The notes under the pieces were generated by a model. The model was not told the DNA's origin. It did not search any database and was given only the letters and a program-made list of their open reading frames with translations. Below, one piece after another: positions 31,112 to 40,387 of a stretch of DNA of 64,000 bases; position 1 is the first letter of the stretch, and each line of letters starts with the position of its first letter. The DNA comes from an uncultured SAR86 cluster bacterium (lineage in GTDB: Bacteria > Pseudomonadota > Gammaproteobacteria > Magnimaribacterales > AG-339-G14): positions 124,001 through 188,000 of the forward strand of contig CACEOL010000002.1 of the NCBI GenBank assembly GCA_902561325.1, written 5' to 3'. The translations under genes were made by a program, and so were the position numbers.

Positions 31112-32677
31112 ATGAAAATTCCTGAAAATAAAACAGTACAAGAATTATTTGAGTGGCGCTTTGATAAAACTCCAAAATCTATCGCCCATAAATTCCAAGA
31201 CCGTGAAACTACCTATGAAGAGTTAGATATATATTCAAATCAAATAGCAAATGGATTAATAAATCTTGGATGCAAACCTGATTCAAGAATTGCCTATTAC
31301 GGAAAAAATTCTGATTATTTTTTTGAATTTTTAATTGGAACCTTAAAATCCAATACAGTTGCAGTTGGAGTGAACTGGAGATTGGCTCCTCCTGAGGTTA
31401 GCTATGTATTGAATGATTCGAAAAGCGAAGTTTTGTTTGTTGGAGAGGAATTTTATCCAGTTATAGATGAAATTCTTAAAGATTCACCAAACATTAAAAG
31501 AGTTATTGCTGTTGATGGGGGACACGATAAATATGAAGATTATTTGACTTGGCGGAATTCTCAAAACTCTTCTAAAACTGGTCTCAAATCTGCTGATCAA
31601 GATGACATTCTTCAATTGTATACATCTGGAACAACAGGACACCCAAAAGGCGTTCAGCTGACTAATAGAAATTTTGCAGCAGCTAATGAATCTATAGACG
31701 GAATTGTTCCATTTGAAGAAGGAACTACAAACTTAGTTTGTATGCCTGGATATCATGTTGCTGGAACTAATTGGGGTATTTGGGGTTATATCTTTGGTTG
31801 CAGAAATATAATCATTGCCGATATTGACCCAGGATTAATTTTAAAACTTATTGAGCAAGAAAAAATTAGATCAACTCTTTTTGTTCCTGCAGTAATTTTA
31901 TTTTTAATCAGTCACCCTGATGCTGAAACAACGGATTTTTCTTCTCTAAATTTTGTTCTTTATGGTGCATCGCCAATTGCAGATGACACCATAATAAAGG
32001 CTAAAGAAATTATGCAGTGTGATTTGTATCAAGTTTACGGCCTTACTGAAACTACCGGTGCAATTACTATTATGATGCCAGAAGATCATAATCCAGAAAG
32101 AGGAAAGCTAAGGTCCTGTGGCAAAGCTCTCAAAGGCGTTGAATTAAAAGTAGTAGATGAAGATGGAAAAGATTTAAAAACTGGTGAAATTGGAGAAGTC
32201 ATTTCTAAATCTGACTTAAACATGAAAGGTTATTGGAACAAACCTGATGCAACTAAAGAATCCATAGTTGATGGATGGTTTTATTCAGGAGACGCAGGTT
32301 TTTTTGATGATGAAGGATATTTATTTATCCATGACAGAGTTAAAGACATGATTGTTTCTGGTGGTGAAAATATTTATCCAGCTGAAGTAGAAAATGCTTT
32401 GATGAGTAATGAATTAATTCTAGATGCTGCTGTTGTGGGTATTCCTGATGATAAATGGGGTGAATCAGTAAAAGGGTTCGTAGTTATTGCAGAAAATACT
32501 TCTTTATCAGAAGATGAAATTATTAGTTATACGAGAACGCAAATCGCTGCTTACAAATGTCCCAAATCTATAGAATTCATTGAAGAACTACCACGAAACC
32601 CTTCAGGAAAAATCCTCAGACGTGAATTAAGAGATCCTTACTGGGAAGGTGTTGACCGGAAAGTTTCAGGAAATTGA
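31112..32677 (+). CDS. AMP-dependent acyl-CoA synthetase/ligase
   Basis: LQLYTSGTTGHPKGVQLTNRNF, YGLTETTG, GWFYSGDAGFFDDEGYLFIHDRVKDMIVSGGENIYP. Start refined to ATG 31112. Confidence 0.93.
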   Translation: MKIPENKTVQELFEWRFDKTPKSIAHKFQDRETTYEELDIYSNQIANGLINLGCKPDSRIAYYGKNSDYFFEFLIGTLKSNTVAVGVNWRLAPPEVSYVLNDSKSEVLFVGEEFYPVIDEILKDSPNIKRVIAVDGGHDKYEDYLTWRNSQNSSKTGLKSADQDDILQLYTSGTTGHPKGVQLTNRNFAAANESIDGIVPFEEGTTNLVCMPGYHVAGTNWGIWGYIFGCRNIIIADIDPGLILKLIEQEKIRSTLFVPAVILFLISHPDAETTDFSSLNFVLYGASPIADDTIIKAKEIMQCDLYQVYGLTETTGAITIMMPEDHNPERGKLRSCGKALKGVELKVVDEDGKDLKTGEIGEVISKSDLNMKGYWNKPDATKESIVDGWFYSGDAGFFDDEGYLFIHDRVKDMIVSGGENIYPAEVENALMSNELILDAAVVGIPDDKWGESVKGFVVIAENTSLSEDEIISYTRTQIAAYKCPKSIEFIEELPRNPSGKILRRELRDPYWEGVDRKVSGN

Positions 32678-32734
32678 AAAATTTCCAGGAGATTTTGTAG
32701 AAAATGTACTTGTTCCATTTGGATGGATGAAATA

Positions 32735-32772
32735 AAAACCACTATGCCAATGTAGTTCGGCATAGTGGTTTT
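32735..32772. terminator. Bidirectional rho-independent terminator
   Basis: AAAACCACTATGCC / GGCATAGTGGTTTT, 14-bp stem between convergent genes. Confidence 0.9.
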
Positions 32773-32778
32773 ATAATT

Positions 32779-33468
32779 TTAATTAACTCTTACAGAGTAG
32801 GCTGCTCGAATAAAATCTCCTGAAGGATCTTTATTTATACCCGTCCAGTATTGATTCCATTCTTTAGAAGCATTTCTTTTTTCTATTTTCTTTTGTAAGT
32901 CTGACCAACTTTCTCCAGCCATTACAAAAAATACCTGTCCTAAACCTGAAGAATAAGTGTAAGCATCTAAATCATATTTTTTAGATATCGCTATACTTTT
33001 TTGCATGCTTTCAATCATGTCAACTGCACGACCAGGAAAAGCTTCCCAAGCAGAAAAGTGAACTACATTTGCATCTTTCCAAATATTCTTATCTGCAGAA
33101 GGTTCTAAAACATTATTTAAACTATAACTTGCGAGGACATTAGGTCCTAAAATTGACCAGTACTCAGAAATCCAATTTTGAAATTCTTCACTTTGCGCCA
33201 ACTTATCCTTAAATGAAGCCCATTCAGATCCGGTATTGAATCTAATAACATATGAGACAACATTATCTCCCATAACATCATGTTGCCAATACTCTACTTT
33301 GGCGCCTAGATTTTCCTGTATGGCCTTTACTTCATCGAATATAGAGAAGGTAAGGGCAGTACTGCCATCTATAGGTTTGATGTCCCATGCCTCAAAGTTA
33401 TCGCTAACTGCAAAAGATGTAAATCCAAAAAGCAGTATTACTAAAGATATTTTTTTTATATATTTCAT
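32779..33468 (-). CDS. Secreted protein of unknown function
   Basis: Signal peptide MKYIKKISLVILLFGFTSFAVSD; intact ORF. Confidence 0.6.
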   Translation of the reverse strand: MKYIKKISLVILLFGFTSFAVSDNFEAWDIKPIDGSTALTFSIFDEVKAIQENLGAKVEYWQHDVMGDNVVSYVIRFNTGSEWASFKDKLAQSEEFQNWISEYWSILGPNVLASYSLNNVLEPSADKNIWKDANVVHFSAWEAFPGRAVDMIESMQKSIAISKKYDLDAYTYSSGLGQVFFVMAGESWSDLQKKIEKRNASKEWNQYWTGINKDPSGDFIRAAYSVRVN

Positions 33469-33589
33469 TTTTTCTCCTTTTAAAATTAAATATAAATTTC
33501 CTCAAAAATCATTAGAGGAAAATTGATTTGACTACAATTTTTTTCTTTATTCAATATCTTAGGGAGATATGTATAATCCAAAGTTTAAT

Positions 33590-33681
33590 GGAGGGGTGGC
33601 AGAGCTTGGTTGAATGCACCGGTCTTGAAAACCGGCAGGTCAGCAATGGCCTCGTGGGTTCGAATCCCACCCCCTCCGCCA
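33590..33681 (+). tRNA. tRNA-Ser (anticodon TGA), CCA encoded
   Basis: Acceptor GGAGGGG/CCCCTCC, anticodon arm CCGGT-CTTGAAA-ACCGG, long variable arm, GGTTCGAATCC T-arm, GCCA end. Confidence 0.97.
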
Positions 33682-33770
33682 TTTTTTTTAAAAAAGTCTT
33701 GCTCATAATTTTAAGAGATAAAAGAATTTTTTTTTATGAAAACATAGTCTTAAAAGAGTGATTTTCGCTA

Positions 33771-33798
33771 TTGCAAATAAGTCTGAGTTGCATAAAAT
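33771..33798 (+). promoter_or_regulatory. Sigma70-type promoter for the RNA candidate
   Basis: TTGCAA - 16 nt - TAAAAT. Confidence 0.5.
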
Positions 33799-33804
33799 TA
33801 TTAA

Positions 33805-33992
33805 CAAGCTTTAGTGAAAAATTTACTAACTCGAGACGGTAAAAAGGAAGCTAAAGAATAGAAGGAAAAGGGTGAGAAGACGTAAGAAATTACGCCACCT
33901 GCAGGGAGAAGGGTTTTTCGCCTGCGCTAGTCAACCCACTAGACCCCTTTAACTTCGGTTAAAAAACACCACTTCGTTGGTGTTTTTTTTTA
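33805..33992 (+). ncRNA. Unassigned structured small RNA candidate (~185 nt)
   Basis: No ORF of note; stems TTAGT/ACTAA, GGTG/CACC enclosing CGTAA-GAAA-TTACG, GCAGG/CCTGC, CTAGT/ACTAG, TTTAAC-TTCG-GTTAAA, plus terminator. Confidence 0.6.
33965..33991 (+). terminator. Rho-independent terminator
   Basis: AACACCA-CTTCGT-TGGTGTT followed by T-run. Confidence 0.9.
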
Positions 33993-34002
33993 TACTATTC
34001 AA

Positions 34003-34986
34003 ATGTCTTCTGTTTTAACCGGTATTACCACAAATGGTTCTCCACATTTGGGAAATTACGTTGGAGCTATGCGTCCAGCGATAGAATTATCTAAAAAATC
34101 AAAATCTTTTATTTTTTTAGCTGATTATCATTCGTTGATAAAACAGCAAGACCCTAAGCTAACTCATCAGTCTACTCTATCGATAGCTGCAGCTTGGATT
34201 GCATGTGGTTTGGATCTCAAAAATACAATCTTCTATAGACAGTCTAGTATTCCACAAATTATGGAATTAAATTGGATACTCACTTCTATTACGCCTAAGG
34301 GATTAATGAATAGAGCGCATGCCTATAAAGCAATACAAGATATAACTAGCGGTAAAGATAAAGATAAAAACGTTCAAATGGGTTTGTTTAATTACCCAAT
34401 TTTAATGTCGTCTGATATTTTGATTTTTAATGCTGACTTAATTCCTGTTGGTAGAGACCAAAAACAACATATTGAAATGACAAGAGATATTGCCAATAAA
34501 TTTAATTTAACCTATGGGTCTTTCTTTAATCTTCCAGAACCGCTAATCGATGAAACAACTTCTTATCTTCCTGGTTTAGATGGAAATAAAATGTCGAAAA
34601 GCTATTCAAATTATATTGATCTTTTCTCGGAAGAAAAAAAACTACAAAAACAAATAAATCAAATCAAAACTGACTCTTTGGAACCAGGAGAAAAGAAACC
34701 TAAAGATTCAACTCTCTATAAATACTTTAAATGTTTTTCCAGCGATAAAAATATAAAACAAATTGATGCATATTTTAATGAGGGAATGGGCTGGGGAGAT
34801 CTTAAAAAAGAATTATTTGAATTAATTAATATGGAAATATCTCCAGCAAGAAACAAATATTTTGATTTAGTAAATAACCCGAAAAAAGTAGAAAAGCTTT
34901 TGAAAGAGGGTGAAGCTAAAGCTTTAAAGATTGCTTCCAAAAATCTTAAAGAGATAAGGTCATTGGTAGGTATTAAATCTTTATGA
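34003..34986 (+). CDS. trpS: Tryptophanyl-tRNA synthetase
   Basis: SVLTGITTNGSPHLGNYVGAMRP, LPGLDGNKMSKSYSNYIDLF. Confidence 0.96.
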   Translation: MSSVLTGITTNGSPHLGNYVGAMRPAIELSKKSKSFIFLADYHSLIKQQDPKLTHQSTLSIAAAWIACGLDLKNTIFYRQSSIPQIMELNWILTSITPKGLMNRAHAYKAIQDITSGKDKDKNVQMGLFNYPILMSSDILIFNADLIPVGRDQKQHIEMTRDIANKFNLTYGSFFNLPEPLIDETTSYLPGLDGNKMSKSYSNYIDLFSEEKKLQKQINQIKTDSLEPGEKKPKDSTLYKYFKCFSSDKNIKQIDAYFNEGMGWGDLKKELFELINMEISPARNKYFDLVNNPKKVEKLLKEGEAKALKIASKNLKEIRSLVGIKSL

Positions 34987-35537
34987 CTAACAAAAACAAT
35001 ATTATTTCCTTCCCAGACAATTTAAACATTAAACTTTCGGGGATTGATACCATGCGCTTACATGAACATGGCCAAGCAATTTTTGTACATTTGTCTTTTG
35101 ACGAAAAACTAAGTTCCATCCAAAGTTCTTTTCTTATAAAGCAGATCTTAGAAAAAGGAATGCTTGATTTTCAGTTAACTGATTTTATGTTTAATAGAGC
35201 GAAAGGATTTCATGGTCCTTATAAAAGCAAACTATTAAAAAATTCAGATTTTAAAAAAATTGATGAGAATAATTTTTTTGAATCAATCCATAAAGTTATT
35301 ACAAAAGAAAGAAAGGATACACCTTCAATTTTAGATGGTCGTAAAGATGCTTTTATGGAAAAAATCGAATTAATGACTAAGAAAGATACAGATTTTTTTA
35401 TTCTAGATAGAGAACTATCAAATGAACCGAAAAAGTTTGAACACGAATGGAGTCATGCTTTAACTGAATATCATGAATTTCTTATACTAAATTATTCAAC
35501 TAATAATATTTTTTGTCTTTTATTAGCGTATGACTGA
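34983..35537 (+). CDS. Hypothetical protein (184 aa)
   Basis: Intact ORF overlapping trpS stop (ATGA) and next CDS. Confidence 0.6.
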   Translation: MTNKNNIISFPDNLNIKLSGIDTMRLHEHGQAIFVHLSFDEKLSSIQSSFLIKQILEKGMLDFQLTDFMFNRAKGFHGPYKSKLLKNSDFKKIDENNFFESIHKVITKERKDTPSILDGRKDAFMEKIELMTKKDTDFFILDRELSNEPKKFEHEWSHALTEYHEFLILNYSTNNIFCLLLAYD

Positions 35538-36768
35538 AAAAAAGAAAACTCCAAATTCTATATGGGCTTTATCTGCTGCCTTGGCATGCATTGGGGCAGG
35601 ACAATCCACAATTTTTATCCTTGTGCCCCAAGAAATACGATTATTGGGATTCAATGAATTTCAAGTTGGATTAATTTTTTCTATTTCAGCATTAGCTTGG
35701 ATTTTTTTTAGTCCATTTTGGGGTAGATTAAGTGATCGTATTGGAAGAAGTAAAGTTTTTATGCTCGGAATTATTGGCTTTGCCATTTCTTTATTTCTTT
35801 TTGCAGCGATTATTAAATTTGCACAACTTTTTCCAATTTCATTCTCTCTACTATTTATATTGCTTATTGGTGCAAGACTTATAAACGGTCTTCTAGGCAG
35901 TGCTGTTAGACCATCAGCAGGTGGAAGAATTGCTGATATAACTGATACATCAAATAGAACATCTGGATTTGCAAGATTAGATGCCGGTTGGCAATTTGGC
36001 GTTGTTTTAGGACCAGTTGCGGTTGGATTAATCATGTTGCTTTCTGGAAATAATATATTGATGCCATTTATTTTTTTGAGTTTATTAGGACTATTGATAG
36101 GTTTTTTTAATTTTAAGTTACTCAGAAAGGATGATTCTTTATTTTTGAATAATGAGGATATCTCACCTCTAAAGTTTAACGATAGAAGAGTTTTTCCTTC
36201 GTTAATGATTGCGGCTTTTTTAGGAGTATCAAATGCTTGTATTGTTTTTACATCATCATTATTTGTAAATGATGTAATTTTAAAATCAACTGAAGATTTA
36301 TATTTTTTTGTTTCAATAGGTTTTGCAATAGTCGCCTTATCAGGATTGCTTACACAGCTTTTAATTGTTGATAAATATTCATTGAATCCAAAAGGTTTGG
36401 TTTTTATAGGATTATTTCTTATGTCTTTGGTTTTTTATCTTTTGTCTAATGTTAATCAGATATTTTCTTTTTATATAATATTGGCTGTATATGGTTTTGC
36501 AGGTGGACTTGCAAGACCAGCTAATGTTTCTATTCTTTCTTTATCAATAAATAAAAATGAGCAGGGTTCTGCATCAGGCTTGATGGGAAATGTTTTCCCA
36601 ATAGGGCACTTGCTTACGCCATTTTCGATTATGCCGTTGTATATGTTAAATCCAAGTTATCCATATTTATTAATTTCTTTTTTGGGGTTATTTCTTGTCT
36701 TATATATGTTCTATAATCACAAGCTATTTTTTAATTTTATAAAAACAGAGGTAAGAGAGGATGTTTAG
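35530..36768 (+). CDS. MFS transporter (TetA/multidrug-like)
   Basis: SPFWGRLSDRIGRSKVFMLGIIGF motif A. Confidence 0.9.
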   Translation: MTEKKKTPNSIWALSAALACIGAGQSTIFILVPQEIRLLGFNEFQVGLIFSISALAWIFFSPFWGRLSDRIGRSKVFMLGIIGFAISLFLFAAIIKFAQLFPISFSLLFILLIGARLINGLLGSAVRPSAGGRIADITDTSNRTSGFARLDAGWQFGVVLGPVAVGLIMLLSGNNILMPFIFLSLLGLLIGFFNFKLLRKDDSLFLNNEDISPLKFNDRRVFPSLMIAAFLGVSNACIVFTSSLFVNDVILKSTEDLYFFVSIGFAIVALSGLLTQLLIVDKYSLNPKGLVFIGLFLMSLVFYLLSNVNQIFSFYIILAVYGFAGGLARPANVSILSLSINKNEQGSASGLMGNVFPIGHLLTPFSIMPLYMLNPSYPYLLISFLGLFLVLYMFYNHKLFFNFIKTEVREDV

Positions 36769-37654
36769 TAAAGACGCATTGAAAGAGCAAAGAATTCTTG
36801 TAACTGGAGGAGGCTCTGGATTAGGAAAAGAAATGTCCAGACATTTTTTAAAACATGGATCAGAAGTAGTTATTTGCGGAAGGAGAGAATCGGTTTTAGA
36901 AGACACAGTAAAAGAATTAACGGATGAAACGGGCGGAAATATTTCTTGTTTTGCTTTAGACATTAGAGATTCTTTGGCAATTGAATCTTCAATAGAGGAA
37001 TTATTTGCTGAAAAACCTATAACAGGTTTAATCAATAACGCAGCCGGAAACTTTATCAGCAGAACAAAGGATTTATCGCCAAATGGATTTAATGCAATTG
37101 CAAGTATCGTTTTTCACGGTACTTTCTACATAACAAATGCAATTGGTAAAAGGTGGATTGAAAATAAACAAAAGGGAAGTATTGTGTCAATCCTTGCTAC
37201 TTGGGTTTGGACTGGATCTCCCTATGTGATTCCATCGGCAATGTCTAAGTCGGGTATCAATGCAATGACTAAATCTTTAGCAGTTGAATGGGGTCAATAT
37301 GGAATTAGATTAAATGCAATAGCGCCAGGTCCTTTTCCTACAGAAGGAGCTTGGTCAAGGTTAATGCCCCAAACCGGAGACAGTAAAAAAGACGAAAAAG
37401 TAACTGGACAATATATGAATATCCCATTGCAAAGAGCTGGGGAAATGGAAGAGCTTGGAAATCTTGCTACATTTTTAATGGCAGATGGCTGTGAGTATCT
37501 TACTGGACAAACCATAGCAATTGATGGGGCGCAATATTTATCTTCTTCAGGGACTTTTGCTAACCTAAATAGCCTTTCCGATGAAGATTGGGATAACATA
37601 AGAAATACAATTAAAAAATCTAATGAAAAGGATAAAAAACAAAGATCAGTTTAA
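36761..37654 (+). CDS. SDR oxidoreductase, 2,4-dienoyl-CoA reductase-like
   Basis: LVTGGGSGLGKEMSRHF, NNAAGNF, catalytic region S-x-Y-x-x-K-like replaced by SAMSKSG context; RLNAIAPGPFPTEGAWSRL. Confidence 0.8.
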   Translation: MFSKDALKEQRILVTGGGSGLGKEMSRHFLKHGSEVVICGRRESVLEDTVKELTDETGGNISCFALDIRDSLAIESSIEELFAEKPITGLINNAAGNFISRTKDLSPNGFNAIASIVFHGTFYITNAIGKRWIENKQKGSIVSILATWVWTGSPYVIPSAMSKSGINAMTKSLAVEWGQYGIRLNAIAPGPFPTEGAWSRLMPQTGDSKKDEKVTGQYMNIPLQRAGEMEELGNLATFLMADGCEYLTGQTIAIDGAQYLSSSGTFANLNSLSDEDWDNIRNTIKKSNEKDKKQRSV

Positions 37655-37671
37655 TTAAAAGGGAGAATATT

Positions 37672-39123
37672 ATGAGTACAGAAACATTACAAGAAATGGA
37701 AAGCGTCCTAAAGCTGCAAAAAAAGCTTCATATTGAAGAAGGTCCTGCGAGCATAGAGCTTAGAAAAGATAGATTGAATCGTTGTATCAAGATGATTAAA
37801 GAATACAGTGATGAAATAATTGATGCTCTACAAAAAGATTTTGGAAACAGAGATCCAAAATCAAGTTTTTTAACTGAAATTGCTACAACTATTGGTGTTT
37901 TAGAACACGCTATAAAAAATGTAGATAAGTGGACAAAAGATGAAAAAAGACCCTCAAACGTAGATAGACCTTTTTTTATTAGAATGTTGATGGGATTATT
38001 AGGATCAAAATCTTATATTAAGTATCAGCCCCTTGGCACAGTTGGTGTTATTAGCCCATGGAATTTTCCAGTTAATTTGATTTTAGCTCCTTTAGGAGGA
38101 ATTTTTGCTGCTGGTAATAGAGCAATGATTAAGCCTTCTGAATTAACTCCGGCAACAAGTGAAGTTACCAAAAAAATGTTCGAAGCTTATTTTGATAAGT
38201 CTGAAGCAGCAGTCTTTACTGGAGATGCTGAAGTGGGAGCTGCATTTAGCGCTCTTCCATTTGACCACCTTCTATTCACAGGTGGAACACAAATTGGCAA
38301 AAAAGTTATGAAAGCTGCTTCGGATAACTTAGTTCCAGTAACTTTAGAATTAGGTGGAAAATCTCCAGTAATAGTTGATGAAGATGCAAATTTGTCAGAA
38401 GTTGCAAAAAAAGTGATGCGAGGAAAAACCATGAATGCTGGGCAAATTTGTCTAGCTCCTGATTATTTAATGCTTCCTAAAGGTAAAAGTGAAGAGTTCG
38501 CAAAAGCTTCAAATGAAGCTGTTACTGAGATGTTTGCAGATCTTAAATATAACGAAGACTATACTTCTGTAATTAACGAGAGACATTACGAAAGAATCAA
38601 TGAACTTGTTTCAGATGCTAAAGATAAAGGCGCAGAAGTCATTCAAATAAACCCTGCAGATGAAGACTTTGAACAACAAGAATTGCATAAAATTCCTCCA
38701 ACATTGGTTTTAAATCCAACTGATGAAATGAAAATTATGCAAGAAGAGATATTCGGACCAGTATTGCCTGTCAAAGAATATGAAGACTTCGATGAAACTG
38801 TTAATTATGTTAACTCTAAAGATAGACCTTTAGGACTTTACCTTTTTAGCAAAGATAAAAATAAGGAGAAGAAAGTTCTTGATAATACTACATCTGGCGG
38901 AGTCACTTTAAACGATGTTATTTGGCATATTGGTCAAGAAGAACTTCCTTTTGGAGGAGTAGGGCCAAGCGGTACAGGTTCTTATCACGGACACGATGGG
39001 TTTAAAGAATTTAGTCATGCTAAAGCAGTCTACAAACAATTTTCAGCAGATCTTATGGCTCAAATGATGCCTCCTTACAAAGGTAAAATGTTTGAAACCA
39101 TGAAAAATCAAATTAAAAAATAG
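37672..39123 (+). CDS. Aldehyde dehydrogenase (coniferyl aldehyde dehydrogenase-like)
   Basis: GVISPWNFPVNLILAPLGG, VTLELGGKSPVIVDEDANL, GQICLAPDYL. Confidence 0.92.
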   Translation: MSTETLQEMESVLKLQKKLHIEEGPASIELRKDRLNRCIKMIKEYSDEIIDALQKDFGNRDPKSSFLTEIATTIGVLEHAIKNVDKWTKDEKRPSNVDRPFFIRMLMGLLGSKSYIKYQPLGTVGVISPWNFPVNLILAPLGGIFAAGNRAMIKPSELTPATSEVTKKMFEAYFDKSEAAVFTGDAEVGAAFSALPFDHLLFTGGTQIGKKVMKAASDNLVPVTLELGGKSPVIVDEDANLSEVAKKVMRGKTMNAGQICLAPDYLMLPKGKSEEFAKASNEAVTEMFADLKYNEDYTSVINERHYERINELVSDAKDKGAEVIQINPADEDFEQQELHKIPPTLVLNPTDEMKIMQEEIFGPVLPVKEYEDFDETVNYVNSKDRPLGLYLFSKDKNKEKKVLDNTTSGGVTLNDVIWHIGQEELPFGGVGPSGTGSYHGHDGFKEFSHAKAVYKQFSADLMAQMMPPYKGKMFETMKNQIKK

Positions 39124-39139
39124 TTTTGAAACCTAAAAA

Positions 39140-40387
39140 ATGTCTCAAAACTATACGCCTTTTTATATAGCTTTGAGATATTTGAAAGGAAGAAAGTCAG
39201 GCTTTCTTTCTTTCATCTCTGCACTTGCTTTTATTTCTACTTCACTTGGTGTTGCAGTATTAATTATTGTTTCATCGGTTATGAATGGCTTTGAAAAAGA
39301 ACTGAAGGATAGAGTTTTAAATGTTATTCCGCATGCTTCAATTTATGGCTTAAACCCAATAAATGATTGGGAGAATATTGAATTAAATTTAAATAATGAC
39401 ATCAATATAAAAGGTATTTCTCCTTACATTGAAACCGAAGCTCTTATCAAAAGTAAATCAGCTGTCGCGGGAGTATTGGTGAATGGTGTTGTAGCTTCTA
39501 AAGATAAATCGGTTTCTGTCATTCACGAATTTATGCAGGCGGGTAACTTTGAAAATATCCAAGATGAAAACAATATTGTTTTAGGTAGGTTGCTTGCAAG
39601 AAAATTGAATGTTGATTTAGGAGATAAAATATCTTTAATGCTTCCTGATTCCAATTCCTCTTTTGCAGGATATTTTCCTAGATCTAAAGTTTTTAATGTA
39701 TCAGGAATATTTAATATAGGATCTAAAGATATCGACGAAGCTCTAGCTTATATTTCTCTTAAAAATGCTTCCATCCTTACTGGTTTAAGTAATCAAATAC
39801 ATGGTTTTCGATTAAAGTTTGATGATTTATTCGAAGCTCCTTATTTAGTTTGGCAGTCATTAATTTTTGCAGAAAAAAATTCTAGCGTCTTACTTAATGC
39901 TGAAGATTGGTCTTATACATATGGACCTTTATTTGAAGCAATCATGCTGGAAAAAAGTTTAGTGTTTTTATTATTAACTTTAATAATTGTCGTTGCAGCT
40001 TTCAATATAGTTTCTATGCTTATGACAATGATTAATGAAAAAAGAGGAGCAATTGCCATTCTACAGACTATGGGAATGGGGAATACAGAAATATTTAAAA
40101 TATTTTTATATTTAGGCGCTCTGATTGCCTGCATTGGCACATTTTTAGGTTTGATATTTGGATTAAGTATTACTTTTCTAATTGGTTCATCAATGTTTGA
40201 AACTCAGCTCACTTCATTGATGGAATACTTTGGCGCCTATTTTATATCCTACTTTCCATACGATATCCGTTTGGATACTGTTCTGATAATCATAGCGGCA
40301 AGTTTACTAATCACAATACTTTCAGTAATTTTTCCAGCTAGAACGGCGAGTAAGCTTCATCCAATTGAGATTTTAAGAAATGAATAA
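39140..40387 (+). CDS. LolC/LolE-type lipoprotein-releasing ABC permease
   Basis: FYIALRYLKGRKSGFLSFISALAFISTSLGVAVLIIVSSVMNGFEKEL, C-terminal FtsX domain. Confidence 0.92.
   Translation: MSQNYTPFYIALRYLKGRKSGFLSFISALAFISTSLGVAVLIIVSSVMNGFEKELKDRVLNVIPHASIYGLNPINDWENIELNLNNDINIKGISPYIETEALIKSKSAVAGVLVNGVVASKDKSVSVIHEFMQAGNFENIQDENNIVLGRLLARKLNVDLGDKISLMLPDSNSSFAGYFPRSKVFNVSGIFNIGSKDIDEALAYISLKNASILTGLSNQIHGFRLKFDDLFEAPYLVWQSLIFAEKNSSVLLNAEDWSYTYGPLFEAIMLEKSLVFLLLTLIIVVAAFNIVSMLMTMINEKRGAIAILQTMGMGNTEIFKIFLYLGALIACIGTFLGLIFGLSITFLIGSSMFETQLTSLMEYFGAYFISYFPYDIRLDTVLIIIAASLLITILSVIFPARTASKLHPIEILRNE

Noticed and set aside
33528-33761. 77-aa ORF in the track
   Set aside because: Runs through the tRNA-Ser gene; spurious.
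33841-33950. Weak resemblance of the RNA candidate to cobalamin riboswitch elements (GCCACCTG, AGTCA..GACC, GGAAAAGGGTGAGAA, potential kissing loops)
   Set aside because: The order of elements does not fit: the P3 3' strand before GCCAC is missing and trpS is not a usual B12-regulated gene. cmscan against RF00174/RF01689 would settle it.
35661-36035. 124-aa minus-strand ORF
   Set aside because: Antisense shadow of the MFS transporter; no start context or recognisable domain.
38187-38432. 81-aa minus-strand ORF (and similar shadows at 37294-37599, 48672-48995, 49793-50056, 60157-60468)
   Set aside because: All lie antisense within strongly supported CDSs.
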